Assembly (NCBI RefSeq): GCF_030345715.1
Contig: NZ_JAUASX010000003.1
Span: 153,276 to 217,275 of the forward strand
DNA from: Solimonas sp. SE-A11
GTDB taxonomy: Bacteria > Pseudomonadota > Gammaproteobacteria > Nevskiales > Nevskiaceae
Direction of reading: 5' to 3'
DNA length: 64,000 bases
In this document: positions 7,460-15,389 of the stretch, in pieces
Numbering within the stretch: position 1 is the first letter of the stretch
Layout of the letters: each line of letters begins with the position of its first letter
Notes under the pieces: model-generated
What the model was told of the DNA's origin: nothing
The model's database searches: none
What the model saw: only the letters and a program-made list of their open reading frames with translations
Position numbers and translations under genes: made by a program

Positions 7460-9145
7460 ATGGAACCGCAGAACTGGGATCACGAAACCGACGTGCTGGT
7501 GGTGGGCACCGGCGCCGGCGCCATGACTGCCGCGCTGCGCGCCGCCAAGGCCGGTGCGCGCGTGCTGATGGTGGAGAAGGGCAGCCACTATGGTGGCACC
7601 TCCGCCACCTCGGGTGGTGGCCTGTGGATTCCCGCCAACCATCTGATGCCCGGCTGCAACATCCCCGATAGCGAGGACGAGGCCCTGGGCTATCTGCGCA
7701 CACTGACCGGTGATGACGTGCCGGAGGCCAATGTGCGCTCTTACGTAGCCAACGGTCGCCGCATGCTGCGCTGGCTGGTGGACCACAGCCGCGTGGAGTT
7801 CCAGGCCATGTCCTACTACGCGGACTACTATCAGCACCTGGCCGGCGCCAAGCCCGGCGGGCGTTCCATCGACCCGCTGCCCTACGACGCAAGACAGCTC
7901 GGCGATGACTTCGCCGGCCTGCACGAGCCGCATCGCCAGACCCGCGTGATGGGCATGATGGGTTACACCAATACCGAAGGCGCGATCCTGCTGTCGAAGT
8001 CGCCCGGCTGGTTCAGGCTGCTGCTGCAGCTGGCGGTGAAGTATTTCCTGGACCTGCCCTGGCGCCTGTTCTCGCGGCGTTCGCGCCGCCTGACCATGGG
8101 TAACGCGCTGATCGCGCGCCTGCGCCATTCGCTGCTCGATGCCGGCGTGCCGATCTGGCTCTCCTCACCGGCAGTGGACCTGCTGCCCGATGGGCAGGGC
8201 GGGGTGGCCGGCGCCACCGTGCGTCGCGAGGGGCGGCTGCTGCGGGTCATGGCAGCCAAGGCGGTGATCCTGGGCAGCGGCGGCTTCGAGCACAACCAGG
8301 CGCTGCGCGAGCGCTACCTGCCTGCACCCAGCCGCACGCAATGGTCCGCGGCCAATCCCAACAACACCGGCGACATGCTGCAGGCCGCGCAGAAGCTCGG
8401 CGCCGCCACCGCGCTGATGGACGAGGCCTGGTGGGGGCCCACGATCCGCCTGCCGGAGGAAGACCGCGCGCGCATGCTGTTCACCGAGCGCTCCATGCCG
8501 GGCGCGATCGTGGTCAACCGCGCCGGCCAGCGCTTCTTCAACGAGTCGGTGGCCTACACCACGGCGGTGCAGGCCATGTACGGCCCCGGCAACCTGCCGG
8601 CGTACATCGTCTTCGATGCCCGCTACAAGCGCGAATACCCCTACGGCCCGCTGTTGCCGGGTGGTATGCACCTGAACTGGCTGCAGCCGCGCCAGGAGCG
8701 CCTGCTCAAGCGCGGCGCCACGCTGGCGGAGCTGGCCGGACAGTTGGGCGTGGATGCCGCGGGCCTCCAGGCGGCCGTGGCGCGCTTCAACGGTTTTGCC
8801 GCCGCCGGCAAGGACGGCGACTACCAGCGCGGCGAGAACCCCTACGACCTGCTCTACGGCGACGTGCGCATCCAGCCCAACCCCTGCCTCGCGCCGGTGG
8901 CCGAGGGGCCGTTCTACGGCATGGAGATCCACCCGGGCGACATCGGCACCAAGGGCGGCCTGGCCACCGATGAGCACGGACGGGTGCTGGATGGCAATGG
9001 CGCCCCGCTGCGGGGCCTGTACGCCATCGGCAACTGCGCCGCCTCGGTGACTGGGCGATACTACCCCGGTGCCGGTGCCACCCTGGGGCCGGCCATGACC
9101 TTCGGATTCCTGGCCGCAGAACACGCATGTGCAGTGACGCAGTAG
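7460..9145 (+). CDS. FAD-binding dehydrogenase, 3-ketosteroid delta-1-dehydrogenase-like
   Basis: A 561-residue flavoprotein of the fumarate reductase/KstD superfamily. The dinucleotide motif VVGTGAG is at about residues 14-20, followed by VEKGSHYGGTSATSGGGLWI. The C-terminal block has GTKGGLATDEHGRVLDGNG, LYAIGN and YYPGAGATLGPAMTFGFLA, the arrangement seen in 3-ketosteroid delta-1-dehydrogenases, including the Tyr of the YPGxG segment. The reaction would be desaturation of a cyclic ketone; the exact substrate is not shown. It starts 5 bp after the PQQ dehydrogenase stop, and the next TetR gene overlaps its end by 19 bp, so this is a tight operon. Confidence 0.85.
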   Translation: MEPQNWDHETDVLVVGTGAGAMTAALRAAKAGARVLMVEKGSHYGGTSATSGGGLWIPANHLMPGCNIPDSEDEALGYLRTLTGDDVPEANVRSYVANGRRMLRWLVDHSRVEFQAMSYYADYYQHLAGAKPGGRSIDPLPYDARQLGDDFAGLHEPHRQTRVMGMMGYTNTEGAILLSKSPGWFRLLLQLAVKYFLDLPWRLFSRRSRRLTMGNALIARLRHSLLDAGVPIWLSSPAVDLLPDGQGGVAGATVRREGRLLRVMAAKAVILGSGGFEHNQALRERYLPAPSRTQWSAANPNNTGDMLQAAQKLGAATALMDEAWWGPTIRLPEEDRARMLFTERSMPGAIVVNRAGQRFFNESVAYTTAVQAMYGPGNLPAYIVFDARYKREYPYGPLLPGGMHLNWLQPRQERLLKRGATLAELAGQLGVDAAGLQAAVARFNGFAAAGKDGDYQRGENPYDLLYGDVRIQPNPCLAPVAEGPFYGMEIHPGDIGTKGGLATDEHGRVLDGNGAPLRGLYAIGNCAASVTGRYYPGAGATLGPAMTFGFLAAEHACAVTQ

Positions 9146-9780
9146 CCGGCAGCAAGCGCCGGAAAGCCCCGCCGGAAGGATCGGCCGCGCCGCTCGGCAA
9201 GCAGGCGCTGAAGACCCAGCGCACCCGCGAGAAGATCATTTCCGCGGTGATCTCGCTGATCAAGGAGGGCGGCTATTCGCATGCCTCCTCCAGCCGCATC
9301 GCCGAGCGCGCCGGTATCACCTGGGGCGCGGCGCAGCATCACTTCGGCAACAAGGACGAGATTCTCGACGCGGTCATGAACCTGGCTCATGAGCGCTTCG
9401 CCCAGCGCATGGCCGAACCCGCCCTGCGGGTAGGCCCGCTGCCGCAGCGCGTGGAGAGCTTCCTGGAGACCATGTGGGCGCATTACCAGGATGACGCTTA
9501 TCTCGCGATGCTGGAGATCCTGCTCGCCACCCGCGGCTTCCACGAGGAGGCCCCGCCCAACTGGGAAGACCGCTTCAGCCGCGACCCGCTGGTGTCGTTG
9601 CGCGAGATCTTCGCCGACGTGAAGCTGGACGACGCCCGCGCCCGAGAGATCCTGACCTTTGCCCACTGCTTCCTGACCGGGCTGACGATCGAGCGTGTGT
9701 TCGAGCAGAAGGTGCGCAACACCCCGCGCTATCTGGGCCGCATCCAGCAGACCGTGCTGGCGATGCTGCGGGAGCCCTGA
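9127..9780 (+). CDS. TetR/AcrR family transcriptional regulator
   Basis: A 217-residue regulator. After a basic 30-residue leader the helix-turn-helix runs from about residue 33 to 78 and includes SSSRIAERAGITWGAAQHHF and the following GNKDE turn. The C-terminal domain is an undefined ligand-binding region. Its start overlaps the KstD-like gene by 19 bp, indicating translational coupling, so it very likely regulates the DUF1302/PQQ/KstD operon. An 18-bp inverted repeat follows within 20 bp of the stop and separates it from the DUF35/thiolase operon. No later in-frame ATG would keep the HTH. Confidence 0.85.
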   Translation: MCSDAVAGSKRRKAPPEGSAAPLGKQALKTQRTREKIISAVISLIKEGGYSHASSSRIAERAGITWGAAQHHFGNKDEILDAVMNLAHERFAQRMAEPALRVGPLPQRVESFLETMWAHYQDDAYLAMLEILLATRGFHEEAPPNWEDRFSRDPLVSLREIFADVKLDDARAREILTFAHCFLTGLTIERVFEQKVRNTPRYLGRIQQTVLAMLREP

Positions 9781-9795
9781 GGCTTTTTCGAAGGT

Positions 9796-9862
9796 AGGAG
9801 CGGCCGTTGGCCGTGAAGGGCCTTGCCCGGAACGGAAAGGATCGCGGCCAACGGCCGCTCCT
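9796..9862. repeat. REP-like inverted repeat (GGAGCGGCCGTTGGCCG)
   Basis: AGGAGCGGCCGTTGGCCG (9796-9813) is perfectly complementary to 9845-9862 across a 31-base spacer. The TAGGAGCGGC...GCCGCTCCT layout matches REP-type intergenic repeats that are common in pseudomonads and relatives. It may act as a transcript-end or mRNA-stabilising element between two plus-strand operons. Confidence 0.75.
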
Positions 9863-9962
9863 GCATCGGGCGGGCTGTGGGAAACCCCCATTTCCTGATC
9901 CATTCGGAGCAGGCCCCTCCCGCTTTACCCCCTGTAAGGTCCATGCAAACCTGAGGGGATCC

Positions 9963-10403
9963 ATGAGCACGCCAGAACAACCTGCGGCCCCGGCCGCACC
10001 CAAGCCCACCCGCATTCCGCCCATCGTAACGCTCGACGCCAAGTTTTTCTGGGAGGGCGCCGACAAGGAGCTGTTCCTCGGGCAGAAGTGCGGCGACTGC
10101 GGCGAGTTCCGTTTCCCGCCGCGGCCGATGTGCCCCAAGTGCTTCAGCGTCAAGACCGAGGAGGTGCCACTGTCCGGCAAGGGCACGGTGCATTCCTGGG
10201 CCATTGCCCGCCATCCGCCTCCGTTCGGCTTCAAGGAAGCCCCGATCATTGCCGTGATCGAACTGGAGGAGGGCATCCGCTTCGTCTCCAACGTCGTCGG
10301 CGTGGGCTATGACGAGGTGGTGCAGGACATGCCGGTCGAGGTCACCTTCGAACCCACGATGAACAACCACAAGGTGCCGGTGTTCCGGCCCATCAAGAAG
10401 TAA
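9963..10403 (+). CDS. Zn-ribbon OB-fold (DUF35) acyl-CoA-binding protein
   Basis: A 146-residue DUF35 protein. It has a rubredoxin-like zinc ribbon with Cys43, Cys46, Cys57 and Cys60 (CGDC and CPKC), followed by an OB-fold with GKGTVHSW and FEPTMN segments. DUF35 proteins partner thiolase-like enzymes; in steroid side-chain catabolism the DUF35 part of ChsH2 partners the Ltp2 aldolase. The ATG at 9963 is chosen because upstream in-frame starts fall in the REP-like repeat and the family normally begins about here. The thiolase-like gene starts 10 bp downstream, so a two-subunit complex is likely. Confidence 0.88.
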   Translation: MSTPEQPAAPAAPKPTRIPPIVTLDAKFFWEGADKELFLGQKCGDCGEFRFPPRPMCPKCFSVKTEEVPLSGKGTVHSWAIARHPPPFGFKEAPIIAVIELEEGIRFVSNVVGVGYDEVVQDMPVEVTFEPTMNNHKVPVFRPIKK

Positions 10404-10413
10404 GGAAGACCCC

Positions 10414-11580
10414 ATGGCCCGCAAATTCACCGAAGCCGCCATCGCCGGCATCGGCGCCACCGAGTTTTCCAAGGAATCCGGCCGCAGCGAGCTGCAGCTA
10501 GCCGCCGAGTGCGCCAAGGCCGCCTGCGACGACGCCGGCATCAGCCCGCACGACATCGACGGCATGATCACCTTCACCATCGACAACAGCGACGAGGTGA
10601 TGCTCGCGCGCTGTCTCGGCGTGAAGAACCTGGCCTACACCACCCGTATCCCGGGCGGTGGCGCCGCCGCGGCCGGCACGATCTTCCAGGCCATGGCCAT
10701 GATCAATGCGGGCGTCTGCAACAACGTGTTGATCTGGCGCGCCATGAACGAGCGCAGCCAGTACCGTTTCGGCCAGAACCCGACCAACACCACCAGCTAC
10801 CAGTCCGGCAACGGCACCGGCTCGCTGCTGTGGTGCGTGCCCTTCGGCGCCATGACCCCGGCCAGCTGGGGCGCGCTGCAGGCCCAGCGCTACATGCACA
10901 AGTATGGCGTCACCAACCGCGACCTCGGCCTGATTTCGGTGCAGCAGCGTAAGTACGCCGCCACCAACCCCAAGGCCTGGTTCTACAACAAGCCGATCAC
11001 GCTGGAAGATCACCAGAACTCCAAGTGGATCATGGAGCCGCTGCTGCGCATGCTCGACTGCTGCCAGGAGAGCGATGGCGGGCAGGCGATCCTGGTCACC
11101 AGCCTGGAGCGCGCGCGCGATCTCAAGCAGAAGCCGGTGCGCATCCTGGGCGCTACGCAGTCGATCCCCTACAACGTGGAAGTGATCTCCAACTACTACC
11201 ACGAGGACCTCACCGTGATGCCCGAGGCGCAAGGCGTAGCCGGGCGCCTGTGGGACATGGTGGGCCTGGGTCCCAAGGACATGCAGGCGGCGATGATCTA
11301 CGACGCCTTCACCCCGCATGTGCTGCTGCAGCTCGAAGGCTTCGGCTTCTGCAAGGCAGGCGAGGGCAAGGACTTCGTCAAGTCCGGCGCGTTGGCCATC
11401 GACGGCATCCTGCCGACGAACACCCATGGCGGCCTGCTGGGTGAGGCATATATTCACGGCATGAACAGCATGGCCGAGGGTGTGCGCCAGATCCGCGGCA
11501 CCTCGGTCAACCAGGTGAAGAGCGTTACCAACGTGCTGGTGTCCTCCGGCATGGCGGGAGCGGTCCTCAGCGCCGACTAG
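10414..11580 (+). CDS. Thiolase-like lipid-transfer protein (SCP2-thiolase/Ltp type), probable aldolase or degradative thiolase partner
   Basis: A 388-residue thiolase-superfamily protein of the lipid-transfer/SCP2-thiolase branch. The segment that carries the nucleophilic Cys in true thiolases reads GGGAAAAG here (about residues 79-86), so the Cys is absent. The C-terminal NTHGGLLGEAYIHG segment keeps a Tyr (Tyr346) at the place I associate with the catalytic Tyr of Ltp2-type retro-aldolases; that mapping is from memory. With the DUF35 gene 10 bp upstream, the pair resembles Ltp2/ChsH2-DUF35, which cleaves C-C bonds of side-chain beta-hydroxyacyl-CoAs. A beta-ketothiolase role is the alternative but less likely. 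Confidence 0.8.
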   Translation: MARKFTEAAIAGIGATEFSKESGRSELQLAAECAKAACDDAGISPHDIDGMITFTIDNSDEVMLARCLGVKNLAYTTRIPGGGAAAAGTIFQAMAMINAGVCNNVLIWRAMNERSQYRFGQNPTNTTSYQSGNGTGSLLWCVPFGAMTPASWGALQAQRYMHKYGVTNRDLGLISVQQRKYAATNPKAWFYNKPITLEDHQNSKWIMEPLLRMLDCCQESDGGQAILVTSLERARDLKQKPVRILGATQSIPYNVEVISNYYHEDLTVMPEAQGVAGRLWDMVGLGPKDMQAAMIYDAFTPHVLLQLEGFGFCKAGEGKDFVKSGALAIDGILPTNTHGGLLGEAYIHGMNSMAEGVRQIRGTSVNQVKSVTNVLVSSGMAGAVLSAD

Positions 11581-11618
11581 TCTTTGGGGGCGGGCGGGAG
11601 CCCGCAGGGAGCAGTGCG

Positions 11619-11768
11619 ATGCGTCGTATCCAACTGGCCGCCTCGGGGGAGGTCCAGGAAGGACGGCTGCAGGCGGTGAGCGCAACCGTGCGCTCACCGC
11701 TGCCGGTCCGTATGGCCTTGCGCGCCTGCGCCGTACGCTATCCGCAACCTGATCCCTCGAAGCCATGA
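11619..11768 (+). CDS. Possible 49-residue ORF coupled to the alpha/beta hydrolase
   Basis: An ATG with a GGGAG ribosome-binding site opens a 49-codon frame whose stop overlaps the next start as ATGA (11765-11768). It encodes a basic, Arg-rich peptide without a recognised domain. A perfect 10-bp hairpin (11675-11698) lies inside it. It may be a leader or coupling ORF, or chance. No family recognised. Confidence 0.25.
   Translation: MRRIQLAASGEVQEGRLQAVSATVRSPLPVRMALRACAVRYPQPDPSKP
11675..11698. other. Perfect 10-bp hairpin upstream of the alpha/beta hydrolase gene
   Basis: GGTGAGCGCA and TGCGCTCACC flank an ACCG loop, 67 bp before the hydrolase start. There is no T tract, so it is more likely an mRNA leader structure or processing site than a terminator. 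Confidence 0.5.
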
Positions 11769-12775
11769 ACATGCTCTCCCACTCCGAGTACGGCGCCACG
11801 CTGCGCGTCGAGTCCGGCATCGAATTGCCCGAGCTGCCGTCCGCGCGCATCGCCGTAGACGTCCACACCCCGGACTTCCGCAGCCTGCGCTCGCCGCCGG
11901 TGGTGCTGGTCTGCCTGCCGGGCGGCGGCATGAATCGCCGCTACTACGACCTGATGCCCTCTGACGGCGACAGCAGCTTCAGCTTCGCGCGGCAGATGAG
12001 CGCGCGCGGCTTCATCGTCGTCACCATGGACCACCTGGGCATGGGCGACAGTGACCGCCCCGAGGACGGCTACCTGCTGACTGCGGACCTGCTGGCCCGC
12101 GCCAACAGCCAGGCCACCGACGTGGTGCTGCAGCGCCTGCGCGAGGGCAGCCTGGTGCCGGGCATCCCGCGCCTGCCGCACCTGCTGAGCCTGGGCGTGG
12201 GGCATTCCATGGGGGCCATGATGACCGTGCTGCAGCAGGCCCAGGCCCGGCAGCATGCCGGCATCGTGCTGCTGGGCTTCTCCACCCGCGGTCTGCCGGA
12301 GTACCTGCCCCCCGAGGCCCGCGAGTTGGCGGCGGACCCCGTGGCGGTGCGCGCGCAGTTGCCGCGGCTGGCCAGGAAGATGTTCGTGGAGTCCTACCCG
12401 GTGATCCGCGCCAACGCGGGCTCCAACTCGATCTATTCCGGCAACAACGCCGACCCGCGAGCAGTGGAGGCGATCAAGGCGGCCCGCGGCCCGCTGCTGC
12501 CGGTGCCGGCCTTCATGTCGATGCTGCCCGGCAACGTGGCCCCCGAGGCGGCGCAGATCGAGGTGCCGATCTTCCTGGGCCTGGGCGAGCGTGACATGGC
12601 GGGCCCCACCCACCAGATTCCCGCGGCCTTCCACAAATCGCGCGACGTGACTCTGCACATCCTCAAGGAAGCCGGCCACAGCCACTTCCTGTTTGCCTCG
12701 CGGGACGGCCTGTTCGAGCGCCTGTCCCTGTGGATCCGCGCCGTGGTCGAGATCCAGGCCGAGCGCGCTGGCTGA
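11765..12775 (+). CDS. Alpha/beta-hydrolase fold protein
   Basis: A 336-residue serine hydrolase. The nucleophile elbow GHSMG places the catalytic Ser at residue 148, and the likely catalytic His is in the AGHSHFLF segment near residue 304. An oxyanion-type CLPGGGMNRRYY segment occurs near residue 50. There is no signal peptide, so it should be cytoplasmic. The substrate cannot be read from sequence; an ester, lactone or acyl-CoA thioester from the surrounding pathway is plausible. It follows the thiolase-like gene by 184 bp and may be translated by coupling from a small upstream frame (ATGA overlap). Confidence 0.82.
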   Translation: MNMLSHSEYGATLRVESGIELPELPSARIAVDVHTPDFRSLRSPPVVLVCLPGGGMNRRYYDLMPSDGDSSFSFARQMSARGFIVVTMDHLGMGDSDRPEDGYLLTADLLARANSQATDVVLQRLREGSLVPGIPRLPHLLSLGVGHSMGAMMTVLQQAQARQHAGIVLLGFSTRGLPEYLPPEARELAADPVAVRAQLPRLARKMFVESYPVIRANAGSNSIYSGNNADPRAVEAIKAARGPLLPVPAFMSMLPGNVAPEAAQIEVPIFLGLGERDMAGPTHQIPAAFHKSRDVTLHILKEAGHSHFLFASRDGLFERLSLWIRAVVEIQAERAG

Positions 12776-12936
12776 GCCTGCCGCCCGCTCCGCCAGGGTC
12801 GGGCAGGGAGGTAAGCCGGACTCACTCAAGTGGACGGGGTACTCTCCCCGCTGCTGGACTAAAGTTCAGCCATCGGGCCGCCCCTCGCGCGGTGGCCCTA
12901 TTATTCGCTTATAACTGATTGACGCTGGAGACAAAG

Positions 12937-13254
12937 ATGGCAAAGACGGCACTCAAGGCAGGCGCTCGCTTCAAGAGCACGGTCTGCGACACCCAGGTGA
13001 TGGTGGTCAAGGCCCCGGCCGGTGAGTTCGAACTGCGCTGCGGCGGCGCCGACATGGTGGGCGCCACCGCCCCGGCGGCGGCCGGCGGCACCCTGGACCC
13101 GGCCCTGTCCGGCGAGACCCTGATCGGCAAGCGCTACGTCAACGCCGACGAGTCCCTGGAACTGCTCTGCACCAAGGGCGGCAAGGGCACGCTGTCGCTC
13201 GACGGCGTCGCGCTGGAGATCAAGCAGGCCAAGCAACTGCCGTCGTCGGACTGA
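12937..13254 (+). CDS. Small conserved-looking protein of unknown function
   Basis: A 105-residue protein starting at the ATG at 12937, which has GGAG six bases upstream; a longer reading from TTG at 12919 would skip that site. It has three Cys (VCDTQ, LRCGG and LLCTKG) and a predicted beta-rich composition, no signal peptide and no membrane segment. I do not recognise a characterised family. It sits directly before the acyl-CoA ligase gene, separated only by a GGGAATC repeat, so a small accessory or carrier role in the same pathway is possible but unproven. Confidence 0.7.
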   Translation: MAKTALKAGARFKSTVCDTQVMVVKAPAGEFELRCGGADMVGATAPAAAGGTLDPALSGETLIGKRYVNADESLELLCTKGGKGTLSLDGVALEIKQAKQLPSSD

Positions 13255-13362
13255 AAAGACGGGAATCGGGAATGGGGCATCGGGAATCGTAGAAGCCACA
13301 GGTTCAGATTCCTGATGACCCGTCTTTAACGATTCCCCATTCCCCATTCCCGATTCCCGGCT
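13255..13362. repeat. GGGAATC/GGGAATG iterative inverted repeat, copy 1
   Basis: The left arm has AAAGACGGGAATCGGGAATG and the right arm the complementary ATTCCC-rich iterations ending near 13362. AAAGACGGG (13255-13263) pairs exactly with CCCGTCTTT (13319-13327). The left arm closely matches 20890-20925. It begins immediately after a stop codon and fills the spacer before the acyl-CoA ligase gene. Confidence 0.8.
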
Positions 13363-13366
13363 TCCC

Positions 13367-14857
13367 ATGAATATCTCCACCATTCTCGACATGGCCGCCG
13401 AAGCCTTCGGCGACCGCATCGGCGTCGTCTCCGGCGGCCAGCGCTACACCTACGCGGAGCTGCGCGAGGCCGCCTACCGGGCCGCGCGCCGCTTCAAGGC
13501 CAGCGGCGCCGCCTACGTCGCCCTGCTGGACGTGAACAGCCCGGCCGCTCCGGTCGCCCTGTTCGGCGCTGCCTATGCCGGCATCCCCTATGTGCCGCTC
13601 AACTACCGCCTGACCCAGGTCGAGATCAACAAGCTGCTGGCGCGTGTCGCGCCGGCGGTGCTGGTCACCAGCGCCGATTTCAGCGGCAAGCTCGAGCAGC
13701 GCGCCGACATCCAGGTGATCGACCGCGCCGATTTCCTGAGCCTGCCGGAGGGCGGCGACGAGCTGCCGCAGCCTGAGGAGGACCCGCGCGCCATCGCCGT
13801 GCAGCTGTTCACCAGCGGCACCACCGGCGAGCCCAAGGCCGCGATCCTGCGCCACGAGAACCTGATGTCCTACATCGTCGGCACCGTGGAGTTCGCCGCG
13901 GCGGAAGAGGATGACGCCATCATCGTCACCGTGCCGCCGTACCACATCGCCGGCATCTCCGCGGTGCTCAGCTCCACCTATGCCTGCCGCCGCATGGTGC
14001 AGATGGAGAACTTCGAGGCCGCCGCCTGGCTCGAAGCCTGCCGCGAGAACAGCGTCAGCAATGCCTTCCTGGTGCCCACGATGCTTCAGCGCATCGTCGA
14101 CCACCTCGTCGAAGCCGGCTCGCAGCCGCAGCTCCCGGCCCTGCGCGCACTGGCCTACGGCGGCGGCAAGATGCCGCTGTCCACCATCGCCAAGGCGATG
14201 CAGCTGTTCCCCACGGTGGATTTCACCAACGCCTACGGCCTGACCGAGACCAGCTCCACCATCGCCGTGCTGGGCCCGGACGACCACCGCGCCGCCGCCG
14301 CCAGCAGCGATCCCGCCGTGCAGCGCCGCCTGGCCTCGGTGGGCAAGCCTGGCGCGGTCGAGATCGAGATCCGTGACGAGTCCGGCAAGGTGCTGGGTGC
14401 CGAGGAAGCCGGCTTGGTGTTCGTGCGCGGCCCGCAGGTCTCGGGTGAATACCTGTCGCTGGGTAGCCAACTGGACGCCGACGGCTGGTTCCCTACCAAG
14501 GACCGTGGCTATCTCGACGCCGAGGGCTACCTGTTCCTCGACGGCCGTGCGGATGACGTCATCGTGCGCGGCGGCGAGAACATCTCACCGGGCGAGATCG
14601 AGGACGTGCTGCTCGGCCACCCGGCCGTGGCCGACGTCGCCGTCGTTGCCATGCCCGACGAACAGTGGGGCGAGGGCGTGGCCGCCGCGGTCGTGCTCAA
14701 GTCCGGCGCCAGCGCCTCGGTCGCCGAGTTGCAGGAACTCGTGAAGGGCAAGCTGCGCTCCTCGCGCGTGCCGCAGGCCATCGTGTTCAAGGACGCATTG
14801 CCCTACAACGAGTTGGGCAAGGTCCTGCGCCGCATCATCCGCCAGGAATTCGTCTGA
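13367..14857 (+). CDS. Class I adenylate-forming acyl-CoA ligase
   Basis: A 496-residue ANL-superfamily enzyme that activates a carboxylic acid to its CoA thioester through an acyl-AMP. The P-loop motif SGTTGEPK is at about residues 149-156, YGLTETSS near 290, and the hinge region DGRADDVIVRGGENI near 390-405. The catalytic C-terminal Lys is kept in ELGKVLRR. No signal peptide. The substrate is not predictable; context with DUF35, CoA transferase and SRPBCC genes suggests a cyclic or branched carboxylate. Ten bases separate it from the SRPBCC gene, so they are co-transcribed. Confidence 0.92.
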   Translation: MNISTILDMAAEAFGDRIGVVSGGQRYTYAELREAAYRAARRFKASGAAYVALLDVNSPAAPVALFGAAYAGIPYVPLNYRLTQVEINKLLARVAPAVLVTSADFSGKLEQRADIQVIDRADFLSLPEGGDELPQPEEDPRAIAVQLFTSGTTGEPKAAILRHENLMSYIVGTVEFAAAEEDDAIIVTVPPYHIAGISAVLSSTYACRRMVQMENFEAAAWLEACRENSVSNAFLVPTMLQRIVDHLVEAGSQPQLPALRALAYGGGKMPLSTIAKAMQLFPTVDFTNAYGLTETSSTIAVLGPDDHRAAAASSDPAVQRRLASVGKPGAVEIEIRDESGKVLGAEEAGLVFVRGPQVSGEYLSLGSQLDADGWFPTKDRGYLDAEGYLFLDGRADDVIVRGGENISPGEIEDVLLGHPAVADVAVVAMPDEQWGEGVAAAVVLKSGASASVAELQELVKGKLRSSRVPQAIVFKDALPYNELGKVLRRIIRQEFV

Positions 14858-14866
14858 GGACGCCAC

Positions 14867-15322
14867 ATGCCTTTCGTGATCGAGAAGACCGTCGAGATCG
14901 CCGCGCCCGCCGACGTGGTGTGGGAAGTGATCACCGACATCGCGCGCTACCCGGAATGGAATCCCTTCCAGGTCCAGATGCAGACCTCGTTCAAGCCGGG
15001 CGATGCCATCGACATGCAGGTCAAGCTGATGGCCAAGCCGCAGGCCCAGCGCGAGTGGGTCACCGAGTTCATCCCCGGCAAGCGCTTCGCCTACCAGATG
15101 AAGGCGGTCCCGCTGAACACGCTGTCGAGCCGACGCTCGCACGACGTCGAGGCCATCGGCCCCGGCCGCACGCGTTACCACTCCTACTTCCACCTCAAGG
15201 GCTGGCTGCACCCGGTCGTGGTGGGCCTGCTGGGCAGCAAGCTGCAGGCCGGCTTCGCCGGCATGACCGCCGCCCTGCAGAAGCGCGCCGAGGACCTGGC
15301 CAGGCAGCGCAAGGCCGCCTGA
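14867..15322 (+). CDS. SRPBCC (START-like) family protein
   Basis: A 151-residue protein of the helix-grip SRPBCC fold. It begins with the characteristic beta strand IEKTVEIAAPADVVWEVI, followed by YPEWNPF and the C-terminal long helix (GMTAALQKRAEDLARQ). Such proteins bind hydrophobic ligands in a deep cavity and may act as carriers, cyclases or hydratases. There is no signal peptide. It directly follows the acyl-CoA ligase. A role in handling the hydrophobic substrate or an intermediate is inference from context. Confidence 0.85.
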   Translation: MPFVIEKTVEIAAPADVVWEVITDIARYPEWNPFQVQMQTSFKPGDAIDMQVKLMAKPQAQREWVTEFIPGKRFAYQMKAVPLNTLSSRRSHDVEAIGPGRTRYHSYFHLKGWLHPVVVGLLGSKLQAGFAGMTAALQKRAEDLARQRKAA

Positions 15323-15335
15323 GCCGACCGCGCGC

Positions 15336-15367
15336 GTAGCGCCGTAGCGCCGTAGCGCCGTCGCGCC
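15336..15367. repeat. Tandem 8-mer repeat (GTAGCGCC x4)
   Basis: Three exact copies of GTAGCGCC at 15336-15359 are followed by GTCGCGCC at 15360-15367, in the 67-bp spacer between the SRPBCC and CoA-transferase genes. It is a candidate slippage-prone spacer. Confidence 0.9.
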
Positions 15368-15389
15368 GCGTCTGCTGTACTGCGCGCCT

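Noticed and set aside
13255-13362. CRISPR-like array from repeated GGGAATC units
   Set aside because: Units are 7-8 bases without spacers and form one inverted repeat; there are no cas genes.
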